Shown here: piece after piece, positions 25,236 to 35,245 of the stretch
How the letters are laid out: every line of letters starts with the position of its first letter
Numbering within the stretch: position 1 is the first letter of the stretch
Source of the DNA: Mumia flava
GTDB taxonomy: Bacteria > Actinomycetota > Actinomycetes > Propionibacteriales > Nocardioidaceae
Assembly (NCBI RefSeq): GCF_002797495.1
Contig: NZ_PGEZ01000001.1
Coordinates: forward strand, 2,604,001 to 2,668,000
Reading direction: 5' to 3'
DNA length: 64,000 nucleotides
Notes under the pieces: model-generated
Told to the model about the DNA's origin: nothing
The model's input: only the letters and a program-made list of their open reading frames with translations
Database searches by the model: none
Translations under genes and position numbers: made by a program

Positions 25236-26332
25236 TCGACCAGCCCACCCTCCACCGCGGTACCGGCGACGTCGCCGGCGACGTCTACCTCCCTGCCGAC
25301 GGCGGCACGACGTTCTGGGGCCGCCTCCCGTGCGCCGCCGACGCGCCGGTCCTGACCGTCGACCCGGGGACCGCGGTCACGATCGACACGATCAGCCACG
25401 AGGGGATCCTCGAGGACCAGGGCCGCGATCCGCGTGCGTTCTTCACCGCCCACGGCGTCGAACCCGAGCAGGTCCTCGACGACGCGATCGAGATCGCCGC
25501 CTCCGACCACCCGCACACGATGGCCGTCGACGGCCCGCACGTCGTCACCGGCCCGATCGCGGTCCGCGGTGCGCGCCGCGGCGACCTCCTCAAGATCACC
25601 GTCCTCGACACCACCCGCCGCGTCCCGTACGGCGTCGTCTCGAACCGCCACAACAAGGGCGCGCTCCCCGGCGAGTTCCCGCCGGACGGCGTCACGTTCT
25701 CGGCGTTCTGCGGTGTGGAGGAGATCGACGGCACCCCGTACGGCACGATGCCGCTGGTCCCCGGCGGCGAACCCGCGGTCGCGTTCGGCCTCGACCCGTT
25801 CCTCGGCATCATGGGCGTCGCGACCGCCGGCGACGAGCGGCTGCACTCCGTCCCGCCCGGCCCGCACGGCGGCAACATCGACATCAGCCTCACCACCGTC
25901 GGCTCCTCGATGTACATCCCGGTCCAGGCCGACGGCGCCCTCGCGTACGTCGGCGACCCGCACTTCGCGATGGGCGACGGCGAGGTCGCGCTGACCGCGC
26001 TGGAGGCGTCGCTGCGCGCGACCGTACGGCTCGACGTGGTGGCGCGCGAGGACGCGAGCGAGATGTTCGGCGAGCTCGTGACGCCGCTGGTGGAGACGTC
26101 GGAGTTCCTCGTCCCCACCGGCCTCGACGAGGACCTCGACGTCGCGATGCGCAACTGCGTCCGCGCTGCGATCGGCGTCCTCGGCGCGCGGTACGGGATG
26201 CACCCGCAGCAGGCCCTCGCGTACCTGTCCGCCGCCACCGACTTCGACATCTCCCAGGTCGTCGACATCGTCAAGGGCGTGCACGCGAAGATCCGGACCG
26301 CCGACTTCACCCGCCTCGGGGCGCGCCCGTGA
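25232..26332 (+). CDS. fmdA: Acetamidase/formamidase family protein
   Basis: 366 residues of the FmdA/AmdA family, which hydrolyses short-chain amides to ammonia and acid. Conserved stretches [37 protein letters not shown] and [11 protein letters not shown] are present, the last two providing metal-binding residues. It sits between a GntR regulator and an amidase, so a role in releasing ammonia from a purine-derived amide (for example oxamate or a carbamoyl compound) is plausible; the substrate is not proven. A broken paralogue lies 1.2 kb upstream. Confidence 0.9.
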   Translation: MIDQPTLHRGTGDVAGDVYLPADGGTTFWGRLPCAADAPVLTVDPGTAVTIDTISHEGILEDQGRDPRAFFTAHGVEPEQVLDDAIEIAASDHPHTMAVDGPHVVTGPIAVRGARRGDLLKITVLDTTRRVPYGVVSNRHNKGALPGEFPPDGVTFSAFCGVEEIDGTPYGTMPLVPGGEPAVAFGLDPFLGIMGVATAGDERLHSVPPGPHGGNIDISLTTVGSSMYIPVQADGALAYVGDPHFAMGDGEVALTALEASLRATVRLDVVAREDASEMFGELVTPLVETSEFLVPTGLDEDLDVAMRNCVRAAIGVLGARYGMHPQQALAYLSAATDFDISQVVDIVKGVHAKIRTADFTRLGARP

Positions 26333-27885
26333 CCGCGCCGCACGACCGCCCGTACGAGGTCCGTGGCGAGGCGCCGCCCGGCCTGCTCGACGCCCTGGAC
26401 GCGTACGAGGCGGCGCTGATGTCCGACGACATCGCGGCGATGGACGCGTTGTTCGCGCCCGGGGACGCGACGCTGCGCGGCGACGCGGGCGGGGTGCTCG
26501 TCGGGCACGAGACGATCGGCGCGTTCCGGCGCAGCCGCGGGGGAGCGCCGGCCCGGACCGTCCGCGCGGTCCACGTCCACCCGGCCGGCGACGACGCGGC
26601 GGTCGCGGTCACGATCTTCGAGGCGCGTACGGGCGGGCGCGGGCAGCAGACCCAGCTCTGGCGCCGCGGAACCGACGGCGCCTGGCGCGTCGAGGTCGCG
26701 CACGTGTCGTCCCCGCCGGCGACGTACGACCGGCGCGTCTGGCGGATCGTCGGCGACCCGCTCGTCGAACCCACCGGCACCGGCCCCCTCGACGGCGAGA
26801 CGGTCGCGGTGAAGGATCTGTACGCGATCCGGGGGTACGCGACGGGCGCCGGCGTCCCTGCGTATCAGGCCGACCAGCCGCCCGCCCGGGACCACGCCCC
26901 TGCGGTCGCGCGCCTGCTCGCGGCCGGCGCCGCGGTGGCGGGGATCGCGCGGACCGACCAGTTCGCCTACTCCGTCGCCGGCCTCAACGACCCCACGGGT
27001 GCCCCGCCGAACGCCGCCGTCCCCGGCGCCGTCCCCGGCGGTTCGTCGAGCGGGTCGGCGAGCGCGGTCGCACTCGGCGCCGCCACGCTCGGCCTCGCGA
27101 CCGACACCGCGGGCTCGATCCGCGTCCCCGCCTCGTACCAAGGCCTCTGGGGCCTCCGCCCCACCCACGGTTCCGTCGACGCGACGGGCGTCGTACCGCT
27201 CGCGCCGTCGTTCGACACCGTCGGCGTGCTCGCGCGGACGGCCGACCGGGTCGTACGGGCAGCCGCGGTGCTGCGCGAGGAGGGCGCGCCCGACCGTACG
27301 GCCGACGGCCCGATCGTCGTCGCGCCCCAGCTCCTCGCCGTCTGCGAACCCGCCGTCGCCGGCGCCTTCGCCGTGTGGGTCAGCGCGGCCGGCGGGGTGG
27401 TCGAGGAGGTGCGGCTGCCGGACGTGGACGCGATGTACGAGGCGTTCCGCGTCCGCCAGGCGTACGAGGCGTGGCAGGCGCACGGGGCGTGGATCGAGGC
27501 GCACCCCGGTGCGGTCACCGGTGCGGTCGCGGATCGGTTCGCGGCGGCGTCGCGGGTCACGGTCGAGGAGGACGCGGCGGCGCTGGAAGCGCTCGGGGTG
27601 TACGCGACGGAGCTCGACGCGGTGCTGGCGGAGCGGTTGCTCGCGCTGCCCGCAGCGTCATCACCGGCGCCGACGCTGTGGGCGGATCCGACTGATGTGG
27701 ACCGCACCCGCGCGGCGACGCTGAAGATCGGCGCGATTGCCGGGATCACCGGCCGCCCGGCGGTCGCGGCGCCGCTGCTGCACGTGGCGGGGGACACGAC
27801 GCGCCACGCGCCGGTGGGGGTGTCGCTGGTGGGGCCGCGGGACAGCGACCTGGCGCTGGTGCGCCGCGCGGCGTCGTTCGCCTAG
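26329..27885 (+). CDS. AtzH-like (DUF3225) domain fused to AtzE/HpxY-type amidase
   Basis: 518 residues; two proteins normally encoded separately are joined. Residues 1-135 are an AtzH/HpxZ-like SnoaL-fold domain ([30 protein letters not shown]). Residues 145-518 are an amidase-signature enzyme with Lys162 (VAVKDLYAI), cis-Ser239 (GGSSSGSA) and Ser263 (DTAGSIRVP); the spacing matches the Ser-cisSer-Lys triad. AtzE hydrolyses 1-carboxybiuret, which resembles oxalurate, the PucG product. The usual small AtzG/HpxX partner is not visible. The GTG start overlaps the fmdA stop. Confidence 0.87.
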   Translation: MTAPHDRPYEVRGEAPPGLLDALDAYEAALMSDDIAAMDALFAPGDATLRGDAGGVLVGHETIGAFRRSRGGAPARTVRAVHVHPAGDDAAVAVTIFEARTGGRGQQTQLWRRGTDGAWRVEVAHVSSPPATYDRRVWRIVGDPLVEPTGTGPLDGETVAVKDLYAIRGYATGAGVPAYQADQPPARDHAPAVARLLAAGAAVAGIARTDQFAYSVAGLNDPTGAPPNAAVPGAVPGGSSSGSASAVALGAATLGLATDTAGSIRVPASYQGLWGLRPTHGSVDATGVVPLAPSFDTVGVLARTADRVVRAAAVLREEGAPDRTADGPIVVAPQLLAVCEPAVAGAFAVWVSAAGGVVEEVRLPDVDAMYEAFRVRQAYEAWQAHGAWIEAHPGAVTGAVADRFAAASRVTVEEDAAALEALGVYATELDAVLAERLLALPAASSPAPTLWADPTDVDRTRAATLKIGAIAGITGRPAVAAPLLHVAGDTTRHAPVGVSLVGPRDSDLALVRRAASFA

Positions 27886-27893
27886 CCACCCCG

Positions 27894-27987
27894 CTCGTCG
27901 AGGCCGAGCGGGCTCGTTCCTCGCCCGCCTCGACCCGCGGGCTCCGCCTCCGTTGGTCGAGGCCGAGCGGAGCGAGGATCGAGACCC
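27894..27987. repeat. Interspersed palindromic repeats
   Basis: Three partial or full units of the GGTCGAGGCCGAGCGGAGCG family lie just downstream of the amidase gene. Orientation alternates. Confidence 0.85.
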
Positions 27988-28093
27988 GCCGTACGGGCTG
28001 GGTGACCCACCGCAGACCGTCACCCGGTGATAGCCGATGATCTGCACAGCAGCCGCACCCGCAGGCCGCGCGAGTTCGACAGGAGGCGCCGGC

Positions 28094-28597
28094 ATGACCG
28101 AGACGACGAGGACCATCTCGCCCGACCGGTGGGGGCTGTTGCGGGGCGGCGAGGGTCTGATGACCGGCACGGTCGTGTCGGCGGCGGTGATCGCTGCGAC
28201 GGCCGGTCATGTCGATTCGGTCGGTCAGCTGTCCCTCGCGATCGTCGGAACCACGCTGGTGTACTGGCTCGCCCACCTGCACGCCTCCACGATCGGCGCC
28301 GCGGTCAGGTCCCACCTGCACCCGCTCAGCGCCCTCCGTACGGCCGTCGCCCACACCTGGACCATCGCGGCCGCCTCGCTGCTCCCGCTCGCCGTGCTCC
28401 TGCTCGCGAACGCGTTCGGCGCCGGGCTCGTGGCCGCCTCGTGGGTCGCGCTCGCCGCCACCGTGGCGCTGCTCGCGCTGTACAGCTACCTGGCCGGGCG
28501 CCGAGGCGGTCTCGGTATCCGTGACAGCCTGGCCTGCGCGCTGGCCGGGTGCGCCCTCGGACTCGCGGCAGCGGCGCTGAAGGCGGCTCTGCACTGA
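28094..28597 (+). CDS. Small integral membrane protein
   Basis: 167 residues, not recognised. Four hydrophobic segments (about 25-42, 48-66, 90-108, 113-132) and a final Ala-rich helix near the C-terminus. The start is well defined by AGGAGG 7 bases before the ATG. No charged transport motif or catalytic residue. A tightly spaced HLHAS and AAVRSHLHPLSALR loop joins helices 2 and 3 on the presumed cytoplasmic side. Confidence 0.72.
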   Translation: MTETTRTISPDRWGLLRGGEGLMTGTVVSAAVIAATAGHVDSVGQLSLAIVGTTLVYWLAHLHASTIGAAVRSHLHPLSALRTAVAHTWTIAAASLLPLAVLLLANAFGAGLVAASWVALAATVALLALYSYLAGRRGGLGIRDSLACALAGCALGLAAAALKAALH

Positions 28598-28606
28598 CCC
28601 CGGGCC

Positions 28607-28701
28607 GGTCGAGCCGGTGGCTCTCGATCACTCGCTGCGCTCGCGCCTCGAGCATCGGATGGCCCCGCTCGTCGAGGCCGAGCGGAGCGAGGATCGAGAC
28701 G
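28607..28701. repeat. Interspersed palindromic repeats
   Basis: One degenerate and one full GGTCGAG/GATCGAGAC unit lie between convergent genes. Confidence 0.82.
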
Positions 28702-28711
28702 GGCCATCCCG

Positions 28712-29377
28712 TCAGTACGCGTCGATCTGCGTGTACAGCAGGTCCCCGTCTACCGAGATGTCGTCTGGCCAGTCGTCCGGGTCGCCGATCAAGAGGTCTT
28801 CGTGCGCGATCACGGTGGTGATGCCGCCGGTCGCGCGGATGCCGGGGTGCCGCTCGAGCCGATCCCACGTCCCCGCGCTCCCCGCGAGCTCCGCCAGCGC
28901 GACGCCGAGGTCGGCCACGCGCGGGTCGCCGTCCGGGAGCCCCGCCGCGTCCTGCGCCGCCTGGACCACGTCCTGCGCGTCGAGGATCACGTAGTCGTGC
29001 CGCGTGACGATGCTCAGCGCCGCGTCGACCTCGATCTCCTCGACGTCGTCCTCGCCCATCGCCGAATCGACCGCTGCCTGCACCGCCGCCTGCATCCGCG
29101 TCGGCCCCGCGCCCGTCGGGTCCGGCCCGAACGACTCCTCCTCGGCCTCGTCCAGCCCGTACGGCAGCGTCCCGGTCAGCGAGAACTGCGCGTCCTCGAA
29201 CTCCAGCGTCGCGTCCGTCAACCGGTCGTTCGCCTGCAACAGCGCGTCCTCGTCGGCCGGGTCGAGCGCGGCGACCGTGCGAGCGTGTTCGCGGAGCCGA
29301 TCGGCCAGCTGGTCCGCGGCCGCGATCATGCGCTCGCGTGCGTCGTCGATGTCCTGGTCGCTGCGCTGCTCGTCCAT
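28712..29377 (-). CDS. Acidic hypothetical protein
   Basis: 221 residues, strongly acidic, no family recognised and no membrane segment. The N-terminal half is helical (DARERMIAAADQLADRLREH; DRLTDATLEFEDAQFSL) and the C-terminal half mixed alpha-beta. The ATG is preceded by TATGCT at a 6-base distance (complement of 29384-29389), so it is likely leaderless. It is divergent from the SNF2 helicase gene with 93 bases between starts and may share a control region with it. Confidence 0.68.
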   Translation of the reverse strand: MDEQRSDQDIDDARERMIAAADQLADRLREHARTVAALDPADEDALLQANDRLTDATLEFEDAQFSLTGTLPYGLDEAEEESFGPDPTGAGPTRMQAAVQAAVDSAMGEDDVEEIEVDAALSIVTRHDYVILDAQDVVQAAQDAAGLPDGDPRVADLGVALAELAGSAGTWDRLERHPGIRATGGITTVIAHEDLLIGDPDDWPDDISVDGDLLYTQIDAY

Positions 29378-29458
29378 GCCCGCAGCATAGGCCGCGCGCG
29401 GACCCGTACGCGTGCGCGCGGGCTGTGGAGGACGTACGGGACGGTCGGTCCGAGCGCC

Positions 29459-29464
29459 TAGTCT
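29459..29464 (+). promoter_or_regulatory. -10 box for the SNF2 helicase (leaderless)
   Basis: TAGTCT followed by 6 bases and the GTG at 29471. No Shine-Dalgarno is present. Confidence 0.5.
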
Positions 29465-29470
29465 GAACAG

Positions 29471-32400
29471 GTGCCGAGCCTCACCCGCCTCGCGGACCCG
29501 GACGTGCTGCGTTCCCACATGGACGACGGCGCGATCCGGCGCGGCGAGGCGTACGCCCGGGACGGCATGGTGATCGACCTCGACGTGGCCCACAACCGTG
29601 ACGGCGTGGTGCTCCAGGCGGCGGTCGCGGGCACCGGCCGGACTCCCTACCAGACCGTCGTCTCCGCCCGCTGGGACGCCGCCGACGCCGTAGAGCTCTA
29701 CTCCGCGTGCTCCTGCCCGGTCCACCGCGCCTGCAAGCACGCGGTCGCGGTCGCGCTGGTGGCGGCGCGCGACGAGATGCCGCGTCCCACCGCCGCGCCG
29801 GCGAAGCCCGCGTGGCAGCGTGCCGTCGCGGACCTCCTCGACGACGAGGCCCCGCCGCAGAGGGGCCCGGAGGGTGTGCAGGAGATCGGGCTGCGGTTCG
29901 AGCTGGCGCGCCGGATCGCGAGGCGCCGGACGTTCGGCCGCACGCCCGCGCCGACCCGCCCGGACCTGCGGCTCCGCCCCGTACGGCGGGGTTCGAGCGG
30001 TCGGTGGGTCAAGACCGGCATCACCTGGCGCGACCTCGCGTACGCCGACCCGTGGCGCGGCTCGCTGCGCCGCGACCACCTCGAGGTGCTGCGTTCGCTG
30101 ATGGCCACGCACCGCTCCCGCGTCGGGGCGTACGGGACGAGCGACGACACCCTCGGCCTGGGCGACCTCGGGTCCGGGGTGTGGCGGCTGCTCGCGGAGG
30201 CGGCGGACGTCGGCGTGCCGTTCGTGACCGACGGCTTCGCCGAGGTACGGCTGGGTGCGCCGGCGTCGTTGCGTCTCGACGTGCGGGCGGACGGCGACGA
30301 CGTGGTCGTCGTGGCCGGTGGGCAGGTGGGGGACCGGTTCGTACGGCCCGAGGACCTGCGGCTGCTCGGCGATCCGGTGCACGGGCTCGTCGCGTGGTCC
30401 GGCGACGACGCCCGCGCGGTCGCCACCCTCGCGCCGCTCGATCGGCCGCCGACGCGGGCGCTGCGCGACCTGCTGCTGTCCGGGGAGCCGCTGCAGGTGC
30501 CGGCGGAGTCGCGCGCGGAGTTCGTCGGCGACTACCTGCCGGAGCTCGCGGCGCGCGTGCCGATCGTCTCCGGCGACGACTCCGTGGTCGTTCCCTCGCC
30601 GCCGACGCCCCACCTCGTCCTCGCGATCACCTGGGTCGGCGACGAGGAGGTCCGTCTCGCGTGGTCGTGGCACTACCGCGCCGACGGCCAGACCGTACGG
30701 GTCCACCCGATCGACGAACCGCCCGCAGCGCAGGGCCGCCGTGATCCCCAAGCCGAGCGTGCGTTCCTCACCGGCCTGCGGCTGTCCGACGAGCGGGCCG
30801 ACCTGCTCTGCGGCGAGACCGACGACGGCCCCACCCCGTACGCCCAGCTCCGGCTGCGCGGGATCGAGACCCTGGAGTTCGCGCAGGAGGTGCTGCCGGG
30901 GCTGCGGGACCACGAGTCGTTCGAGATCGTCGAGGAGGGCGAGCAGCCGGAGTTCCGGGAGCTGGTCGGGAAGGCCGAGATCCGGTTCGACGCGGCGCCG
31001 CGGGCCGACGGGCGCTCGGACTGGTTCGACCTCGAGGTCGTCGTGACGATCGGCGGCGAGCAGGTCGGTCTCGCGCAGATCATCGAGGCGCTCGCGACCG
31101 GCCAGGACCGCATCCTGTTGCACAAGGGCCACTACGTCAGCGTCGACCGGCCCGAGCTCGACGCGCTCGCCCGTACGCTCGCCGACGCTCGGGCGCTGAG
31201 CGACCAGCCGCGCCGCAGCACGGTCCGCGTGCCGACCCAGGCGTTCGACCTGTGGGACGAGCTCGACGAGATCGGCGTCGTCGACGACCAGGCCCGGCGC
31301 TGGACCCGCGCGGCCCGGGCGCTGGTCGGCAGCGACGGCATCGGCGAAGTCGCGGTGCCGGACGGGCTGGAGGCGACCCTGCGCTCGTACCAGCACGACG
31401 GCTACCGCTGGCTCTCCTTCTTGTACGACCACGGGCTCGGAGGGATCCTCGCCGACGACATGGGACTCGGCAAGACCGTGCAGGCTCTCGCGACGATCCT
31501 GCGCGCCCGCGCGGCCCAGCCGGACGCGCCGCCGTTCCTCGTGGTGGCGCCGACGAGCGTGGTGACGACGTGGGCGGAGCAGTCCGCGCAGTTCGCGCCG
31601 GGGCTCGACGTCCGGACGGTGACCGAGTCGCGGGCGCGCCGCCGCGCGTCGTTGGGGGAGTACGTGTCCGGGGCCGACCTCGTGATCACCTCGTACACCC
31701 TGCTGCGGATCGAGGCCGACGACTACGCCGACCTGCGCTGGGCGGGCCTCATCATGGACGAGGCGCAGGCCGTCAAGAACCACCGGTCCAAGACCCACCA
31801 GGCACTGCGCCGGATCGGCTGCCCGTTCTCGGTGGCGATCACCGGGACGCCGCTCGAGAACGACCTGATGGAGCTCTGGTCGCTGCTGTCGATCGCGGCG
31901 CCGGGGCTGTTCCCCGCGCCGGACTGGTTCCGGCACGAGGTCGCGGCGCCGATCGAGAAGGGCGGCGACGCCGAGCTCCTCGCGATGCTGCGCCGCCGGA
32001 TCCGCCCGCTCGTGCTGCGCCGCACGAAGGAGAGCGTCGCCGCGGACCTGCCGCCGAAGCAGGAGCAGATCCTCGAGGTCCCGCTCCCCGGTCGGCACCG
32101 CAAGGTCTACGACACGCACCTCCAGCGCGAGCGACAGCGGATGCTCGCGCTGCTCGAGGAAGCCGGGTCGGTCGAGGGCGACCAGAAGAGCCGGATGACG
32201 CTGTTCGCGGCGCTGACCCGGCTGCGCCAGCTCAGCCTCGATCCCGGTCTCGTCGACCCGGCGTACGACGCGATCGGCTCCGCCAAGCTCGACCTCCTCG
32301 TCGAGCACCTCCACGAGCTCGTCGCCGAAGGACACCGCGCCCTCGTCTTCAGCCAGTTCACCTCGTACCTCAAGCGCGTCCGTACCCGCCTCGACGTTGA

Positions 32401-32785
32401 AGGCATCACCCACGCGTACCTCGACGGCAGTACGCGCGATCGCGCCGGTGCCGTCGCGCAGTTCCGCGACGGGGACGTGTCGGCGTTCCTCGTCAGCCTC
32501 AAGGCCGGCGGCGTCGGGCTGACGCTGACCGAGGCTGACTACGTGTTCCTGCTCGACCCATGGTGGAACCCTGCCGTCGAGGCCCAGGCCGTGGACCGCG
32601 CCCACCGGATCGGCCAGCACCGTCCGGTCATGGTCTACCGCCTGGTGTCGGTCGGGACCGTCGAGGAGAAGGTGATGGAGCTCAAGGCCCGCAAGGCCGA
32701 GCTCTTCAGCAGCGTCCTCGACGACGACGGCATGCTCGGCGGCGGCATCGACACCGACGACCTCCGCGGCCTGCTGGAGGGCTGA
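29471..32785 (+). CDS. SWIM zinc-finger SNF2-family helicase/ATPase
   Basis: 1104 residues. A SWIM zinc motif CxCx5CxH lies at Cys80-His90 (CSCPVHRACKH). After a middle region of about 550 residues with few known motifs, the SNF2 ATPase starts: Walker A DDMGLGKT (662-669), DEAQ box (763-766), ITGTPLENDL, then a C-terminal helicase lobe with HALVFSQFTSYL-like and KAGGVGLTLTEAD, VDRAHRIGQ. These enzymes remodel protein-DNA or transcription complexes; a RapA-like role is inferred. A common actinobacterial housekeeping gene; the exact target is unknown. Confidence 0.92.
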   Translation: MPSLTRLADPDVLRSHMDDGAIRRGEAYARDGMVIDLDVAHNRDGVVLQAAVAGTGRTPYQTVVSARWDAADAVELYSACSCPVHRACKHAVAVALVAARDEMPRPTAAPAKPAWQRAVADLLDDEAPPQRGPEGVQEIGLRFELARRIARRRTFGRTPAPTRPDLRLRPVRRGSSGRWVKTGITWRDLAYADPWRGSLRRDHLEVLRSLMATHRSRVGAYGTSDDTLGLGDLGSGVWRLLAEAADVGVPFVTDGFAEVRLGAPASLRLDVRADGDDVVVVAGGQVGDRFVRPEDLRLLGDPVHGLVAWSGDDARAVATLAPLDRPPTRALRDLLLSGEPLQVPAESRAEFVGDYLPELAARVPIVSGDDSVVVPSPPTPHLVLAITWVGDEEVRLAWSWHYRADGQTVRVHPIDEPPAAQGRRDPQAERAFLTGLRLSDERADLLCGETDDGPTPYAQLRLRGIETLEFAQEVLPGLRDHESFEIVEEGEQPEFRELVGKAEIRFDAAPRADGRSDWFDLEVVVTIGGEQVGLAQIIEALATGQDRILLHKGHYVSVDRPELDALARTLADARALSDQPRRSTVRVPTQAFDLWDELDEIGVVDDQARRWTRAARALVGSDGIGEVAVPDGLEATLRSYQHDGYRWLSFLYDHGLGGILADDMGLGKTVQALATILRARAAQPDAPPFLVVAPTSVVTTWAEQSAQFAPGLDVRTVTESRARRRASLGEYVSGADLVITSYTLLRIEADDYADLRWAGLIMDEAQAVKNHRSKTHQALRRIGCPFSVAITGTPLENDLMELWSLLSIAAPGLFPAPDWFRHEVAAPIEKGGDAELLAMLRRRIRPLVLRRTKESVAADLPPKQEQILEVPLPGRHRKVYDTHLQRERQRMLALLEEAGSVEGDQKSRMTLFAALTRLRQLSLDPGLVDPAYDAIGSAKLDLLVEHLHELVAEGHRALVFSQFTSYLKRVRTRLDVEGITHAYLDGSTRDRAGAVAQFRDGDVSAFLVSLKAGGVGLTLTEADYVFLLDPWWNPAVEAQAVDRAHRIGQHRPVMVYRLVSVGTVEEKVMELKARKAELFSSVLDDDGMLGGGIDTDDLRGLLEG

Positions 32786-32802
32786 CGGCACCCGCCCCCG
32801 GT

Positions 32803-32834
32803 GGTCGAGGCGGAGCGAAGCGACGATCGAGACC
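32803..32834. repeat. Interspersed palindromic repeat, single unit
   Basis: One GGTCGAGGCGGAGCG unit ending GATCGAGACC lies 18 bases after the helicase stop codon. Confidence 0.85.
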
Positions 32835-32857
32835 CGTACCCCGCCCCTCCGCGCACA

Positions 32858-32921
32858 AAGCGGCCCTTGCCTCTACGAAGCGCACCTTGCAGACCTGGCT
32901 TTGTAGAGGCAAGGGCCGCTT
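32858..32921. terminator. Long hairpin between convergent helicase and menF genes
   Basis: Arms of 23 bases (32858-32880 and 32899-32921) pair with one mismatch around an 18-base loop; the arm core is GCGGCCCTTGCCTCTAC. No U-tract follows, so a bidirectional or Rho-assisted terminator, or a REP-like element, is possible. Confidence 0.6.
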
Positions 32922-32982
32922 CGTCACGCCGGCCGGTCCGGAACGCGCCGATTGTCCGGTTCAAATCCGTCCGAGCGCGCCC

Positions 32983-33026
32983 TGCCGAATCCGAGCGCGC
33001 CTTGCGGGACGCGCTCGGATTCGGCA
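32983..33026. terminator. Second perfect hairpin in the same gap
   Basis: Perfect 17-base arms (32983-32999, 33010-33026; core CCGAATCCGAGCGCG) with a 10-base loop. A partial third copy of the arm (CCGAGCGCG) precedes it at 32971-32979. Confidence 0.6.
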
Positions 33027-33050
33027 ACGCGCGCTCGGTACGAGGCGAGG

Positions 33051-33115
33051 GGTCTCGATCGTCGCTCCGCTCCGCCTCGACCACCGGGGTTGTACGGGTC
33101 TCGACAGGCTCGACC
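33051..33115. repeat. Interspersed palindromic repeats, two units
   Basis: 33051-33082 is a full-length unit in the GGTCTCGATCG orientation; 33097-33115 is the short form GGTCTCGACAGGCTCGACC. The latter matches a copy at 12080-12098 in reverse. Confidence 0.85.
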
Positions 33116-33133
33116 GGCGCGGGCCTGGGAGCG

Positions 33134-34393
33134 TCAGTCGCTCAGCGCGTCGCGGATGGGGACGAGCTTCGCCTGCGACTCCGCCAGCTCGGCCTCGGGA
33201 TCGGAGTCGGCGACGATCCCGCACCCGGCGAAGAGTCGCACGCGCGTCCCGTCGTACTCCGCCGAGCGCAGCGCGATGCCCCACTCGCCGTCGCCGTCGG
33301 CGTCGATCCAGCCGACCGGCCCCGCGTACCGCCCGCGGTCCATCGGCTCCAGCCGGTCGATCAGGTCGAGCGCGACCGCCCGGGGTGTACCGCCGACCGC
33401 GGCGGACGGGTGCAGCGCCGCCGCGAGGTCCAGCGCCGACGCGGCCTCGTGGTCCGGGTCGACGACGCCGGCGACGTCCGTGGCGAGGTGCATGACGTTC
33501 GGGAGGTGCAGCACGAACGGCGCCTCGGGCACGTTCATCGACGAGCACGACGGCTCGAGTGCGTCGGCGACGGACCGCACCGCGTACTCGTGCTCCTCCA
33601 GGTCCTTGCTCGACCGCGCGAGCGAGGCGGCGAGGGCGAGGTCGTGCTCGTCGTCGCCGGTACGCCGGATCGTGCCGGCCAGCACGCGCGACATCACGAG
33701 TCCGCGCTCGCGCCGGACGAGCATCTCGGGCGTCGCGCCGAAGAGCCCGTCGACGTGGAACGTCCAGCAGTTCGGGTACGCGCCGGCGAGGCGGTGCAGG
33801 GGAGCGCGGACGTCGAGCGGCTCGGCGAGATCGGCGACGAGGTCGCGTGCCAGCACGACCTTGTCGAGCTCGCCGGCGCGGATCGCGGCGGTCGCATCGG
33901 AGACGATCGACTCCCACCCGGCTCCCGAGATCGAGCCGTCGCTGAACACCGCGCCCCGCGGCGGCGTCGGCGGGTCGGTCACGCGCAGCGTCGGCGCCGT
34001 CACGAGCGCGGAGTCGGAGATCGTCGTGACCCACGCGAGGTCGCCGCGTCGGCCGACGACGACCGACGGCACGATCAGCGCGGAGCTCGACGGCCCGAAC
34101 GCGAACGACCCGAACGCCACGAGCCCGCTCCCGGGCACGTCCACGGAGTCCCGTACGACCGCGTGGCCGGTCATGCGGCGCCACCAGGCGCTCGCGTCGG
34201 CGAACCGGTTCGGTCCCGTGGTCTCGATGCGTGCGGTCTCGCCCCACGCGACGATGCCGTCGCCGTCGCGGATCCACGCCAGCGCGCCCTGCCGCGGCAG
34301 GAGGTGCTCGAGTGCGACGTCTCCGAGCTCGACCCTCACGGTCTGGGCGACCAGTGTGCGGGGTCCCGGGAGTGCGGTCGCGGCATCGGTCAC
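33134..34393 (-). CDS. menF: Isochorismate synthase
   Basis: 419 residues of the chorismate-binding family, the first committed step of menaquinone synthesis (chorismate to isochorismate). Motifs include [45 protein letters not shown] and the C-terminal [19 protein letters not shown]. The GTG at 34393 is chosen because TAGGCT lies 7 bases upstream (complement of 34401-34406). A role in siderophore synthesis is the alternative, but the divergent menG favours menaquinone. Confidence 0.9.
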   Translation of the reverse strand: MTDAATALPGPRTLVAQTVRVELGDVALEHLLPRQGALAWIRDGDGIVAWGETARIETTGPNRFADASAWWRRMTGHAVVRDSVDVPGSGLVAFGSFAFGPSSSALIVPSVVVGRRGDLAWVTTISDSALVTAPTLRVTDPPTPPRGAVFSDGSISGAGWESIVSDATAAIRAGELDKVVLARDLVADLAEPLDVRAPLHRLAGAYPNCWTFHVDGLFGATPEMLVRRERGLVMSRVLAGTIRRTGDDEHDLALAASLARSSKDLEEHEYAVRSVADALEPSCSSMNVPEAPFVLHLPNVMHLATDVAGVVDPDHEAASALDLAAALHPSAAVGGTPRAVALDLIDRLEPMDRGRYAGPVGWIDADGDGEWGIALRSAEYDGTRVRLFAGCGIVADSDPEAELAESQAKLVPIRDALSD

Positions 34394-34452
34394 GCCCGCC
34401 AGCCTACGACCCGACCCGTGGCGCGGGACCCGCAGCGTGCCAGAGTAGGTGG

Positions 34453-35154
34453 GTGAGCCGGGCACAGCTGGACAAGCAGCCGCACGAGGTCGCCGCGATG
34501 TTCGACGGCGTCGCGCGCCGCTACGACGTGACCAACGACGTGCTGTCGATGGGGCAGGATCGCCGGTGGCGCAAGCGCGTGCGGCGTCTGGTCGCGGCGA
34601 AGCCTGGCGACCGCGTGCTCGACCTCGCGGCGGGCACGGGGACGTCGTCGCTCCCGTTCGCCGACGACGGGGCGTACGTGGTCCCGTGCGACTTCAGCAT
34701 CGGGATGCTCCGCCAGGGCCGCAGCCGCCACGACGACCTCCCGTTCACGGCGGGGGACGCGATGCGGCTGCCGTTCGCGGACCAGACCTTCGACGCGGTG
34801 ACGATCTCGTTCGGGCTGCGCAACGTGCACGAGCCGGCGGTCGCGCTCGAGGAGATGCTGCGCGTGACGCGGCCCGGTGGGCGGCTGGTGGTGTGCGAGT
34901 TCAGCCACCCGACGTACGCGCCGTTCCGCACGGTCTACGTCGAGTACCTGATGCGGGCCCTGCCTGCGGTCGCCGCCCGGGTGTCCTCGAACCCGGACTC
35001 CTACGTCTACCTCGCCGAGTCCATCTCCGCCTGGCCGGACCAGCTCGCCCTCGCGAAGGTCATCGCCGAGGTCGGCTGGGGGCCGGTCACGTGGGAGAAC
35101 CTCTCCGGCGGGATCGTCGCGCTCCACACCGCGACCCGCCCGACCGACGCCTGA
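34453..35154 (+). CDS. menG: Demethylmenaquinone methyltransferase
   Basis: 233 residues of the UbiE/MenG class I methyltransferases, the last step of menaquinone synthesis. The SAM motif is [12 protein letters not shown]; family motifs [25 protein letters not shown] and [25 protein letters not shown] are intact. The GTG start at 34453 lies 6 bases after CAGAGT, a plausible -10, and is divergent from menF with 59 bases between starts, so both may share regulation. The product is the electron acceptor of the Nuo complex encoded just downstream. Confidence 0.95.
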   Translation: MSRAQLDKQPHEVAAMFDGVARRYDVTNDVLSMGQDRRWRKRVRRLVAAKPGDRVLDLAAGTGTSSLPFADDGAYVVPCDFSIGMLRQGRSRHDDLPFTAGDAMRLPFADQTFDAVTISFGLRNVHEPAVALEEMLRVTRPGGRLVVCEFSHPTYAPFRTVYVEYLMRALPAVAARVSSNPDSYVYLAESISAWPDQLALAKVIAEVGWGPVTWENLSGGIVALHTATRPTDA

Positions 35155-35159
35155 CGCGC

Positions 35160-35213
35160 CCGTACGGAAGCGCGCACCTCGCCGTACGAGGGGCTGCGTG
35201 CGCGTCCGTACGG
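35160..35213. terminator. Imperfect hairpin after menG
   Basis: CCGTACGGAAGCGCGCAC at the left is nearly complementary to a segment ending TCCGTACGG at 35213, beginning 5 bases after the menG stop. It has no U-tract. Confidence 0.4.
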
Positions 35214-35245
35214 AATCCAGTGCGCACCCGGCCGGCGCCCGCACA

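Noticed and set aside
28712..32791. A leftward open frame of 1359 codons opposite the helicase gene
   Set aside because: It is the reverse-strand shadow of the SNF2 helicase in GC-rich DNA; its residues are mostly Arg, Gly, Ala and Pro with no family motif. Only its last 221 codons, from 29377, are a credible gene.
32958..32969. GGTTCAAATCC, the T-loop signature of a tRNA
   Set aside because: The flanks do not form the T-arm stem or any acceptor, D or anticodon arm; the match is isolated within a repeat-rich gap.
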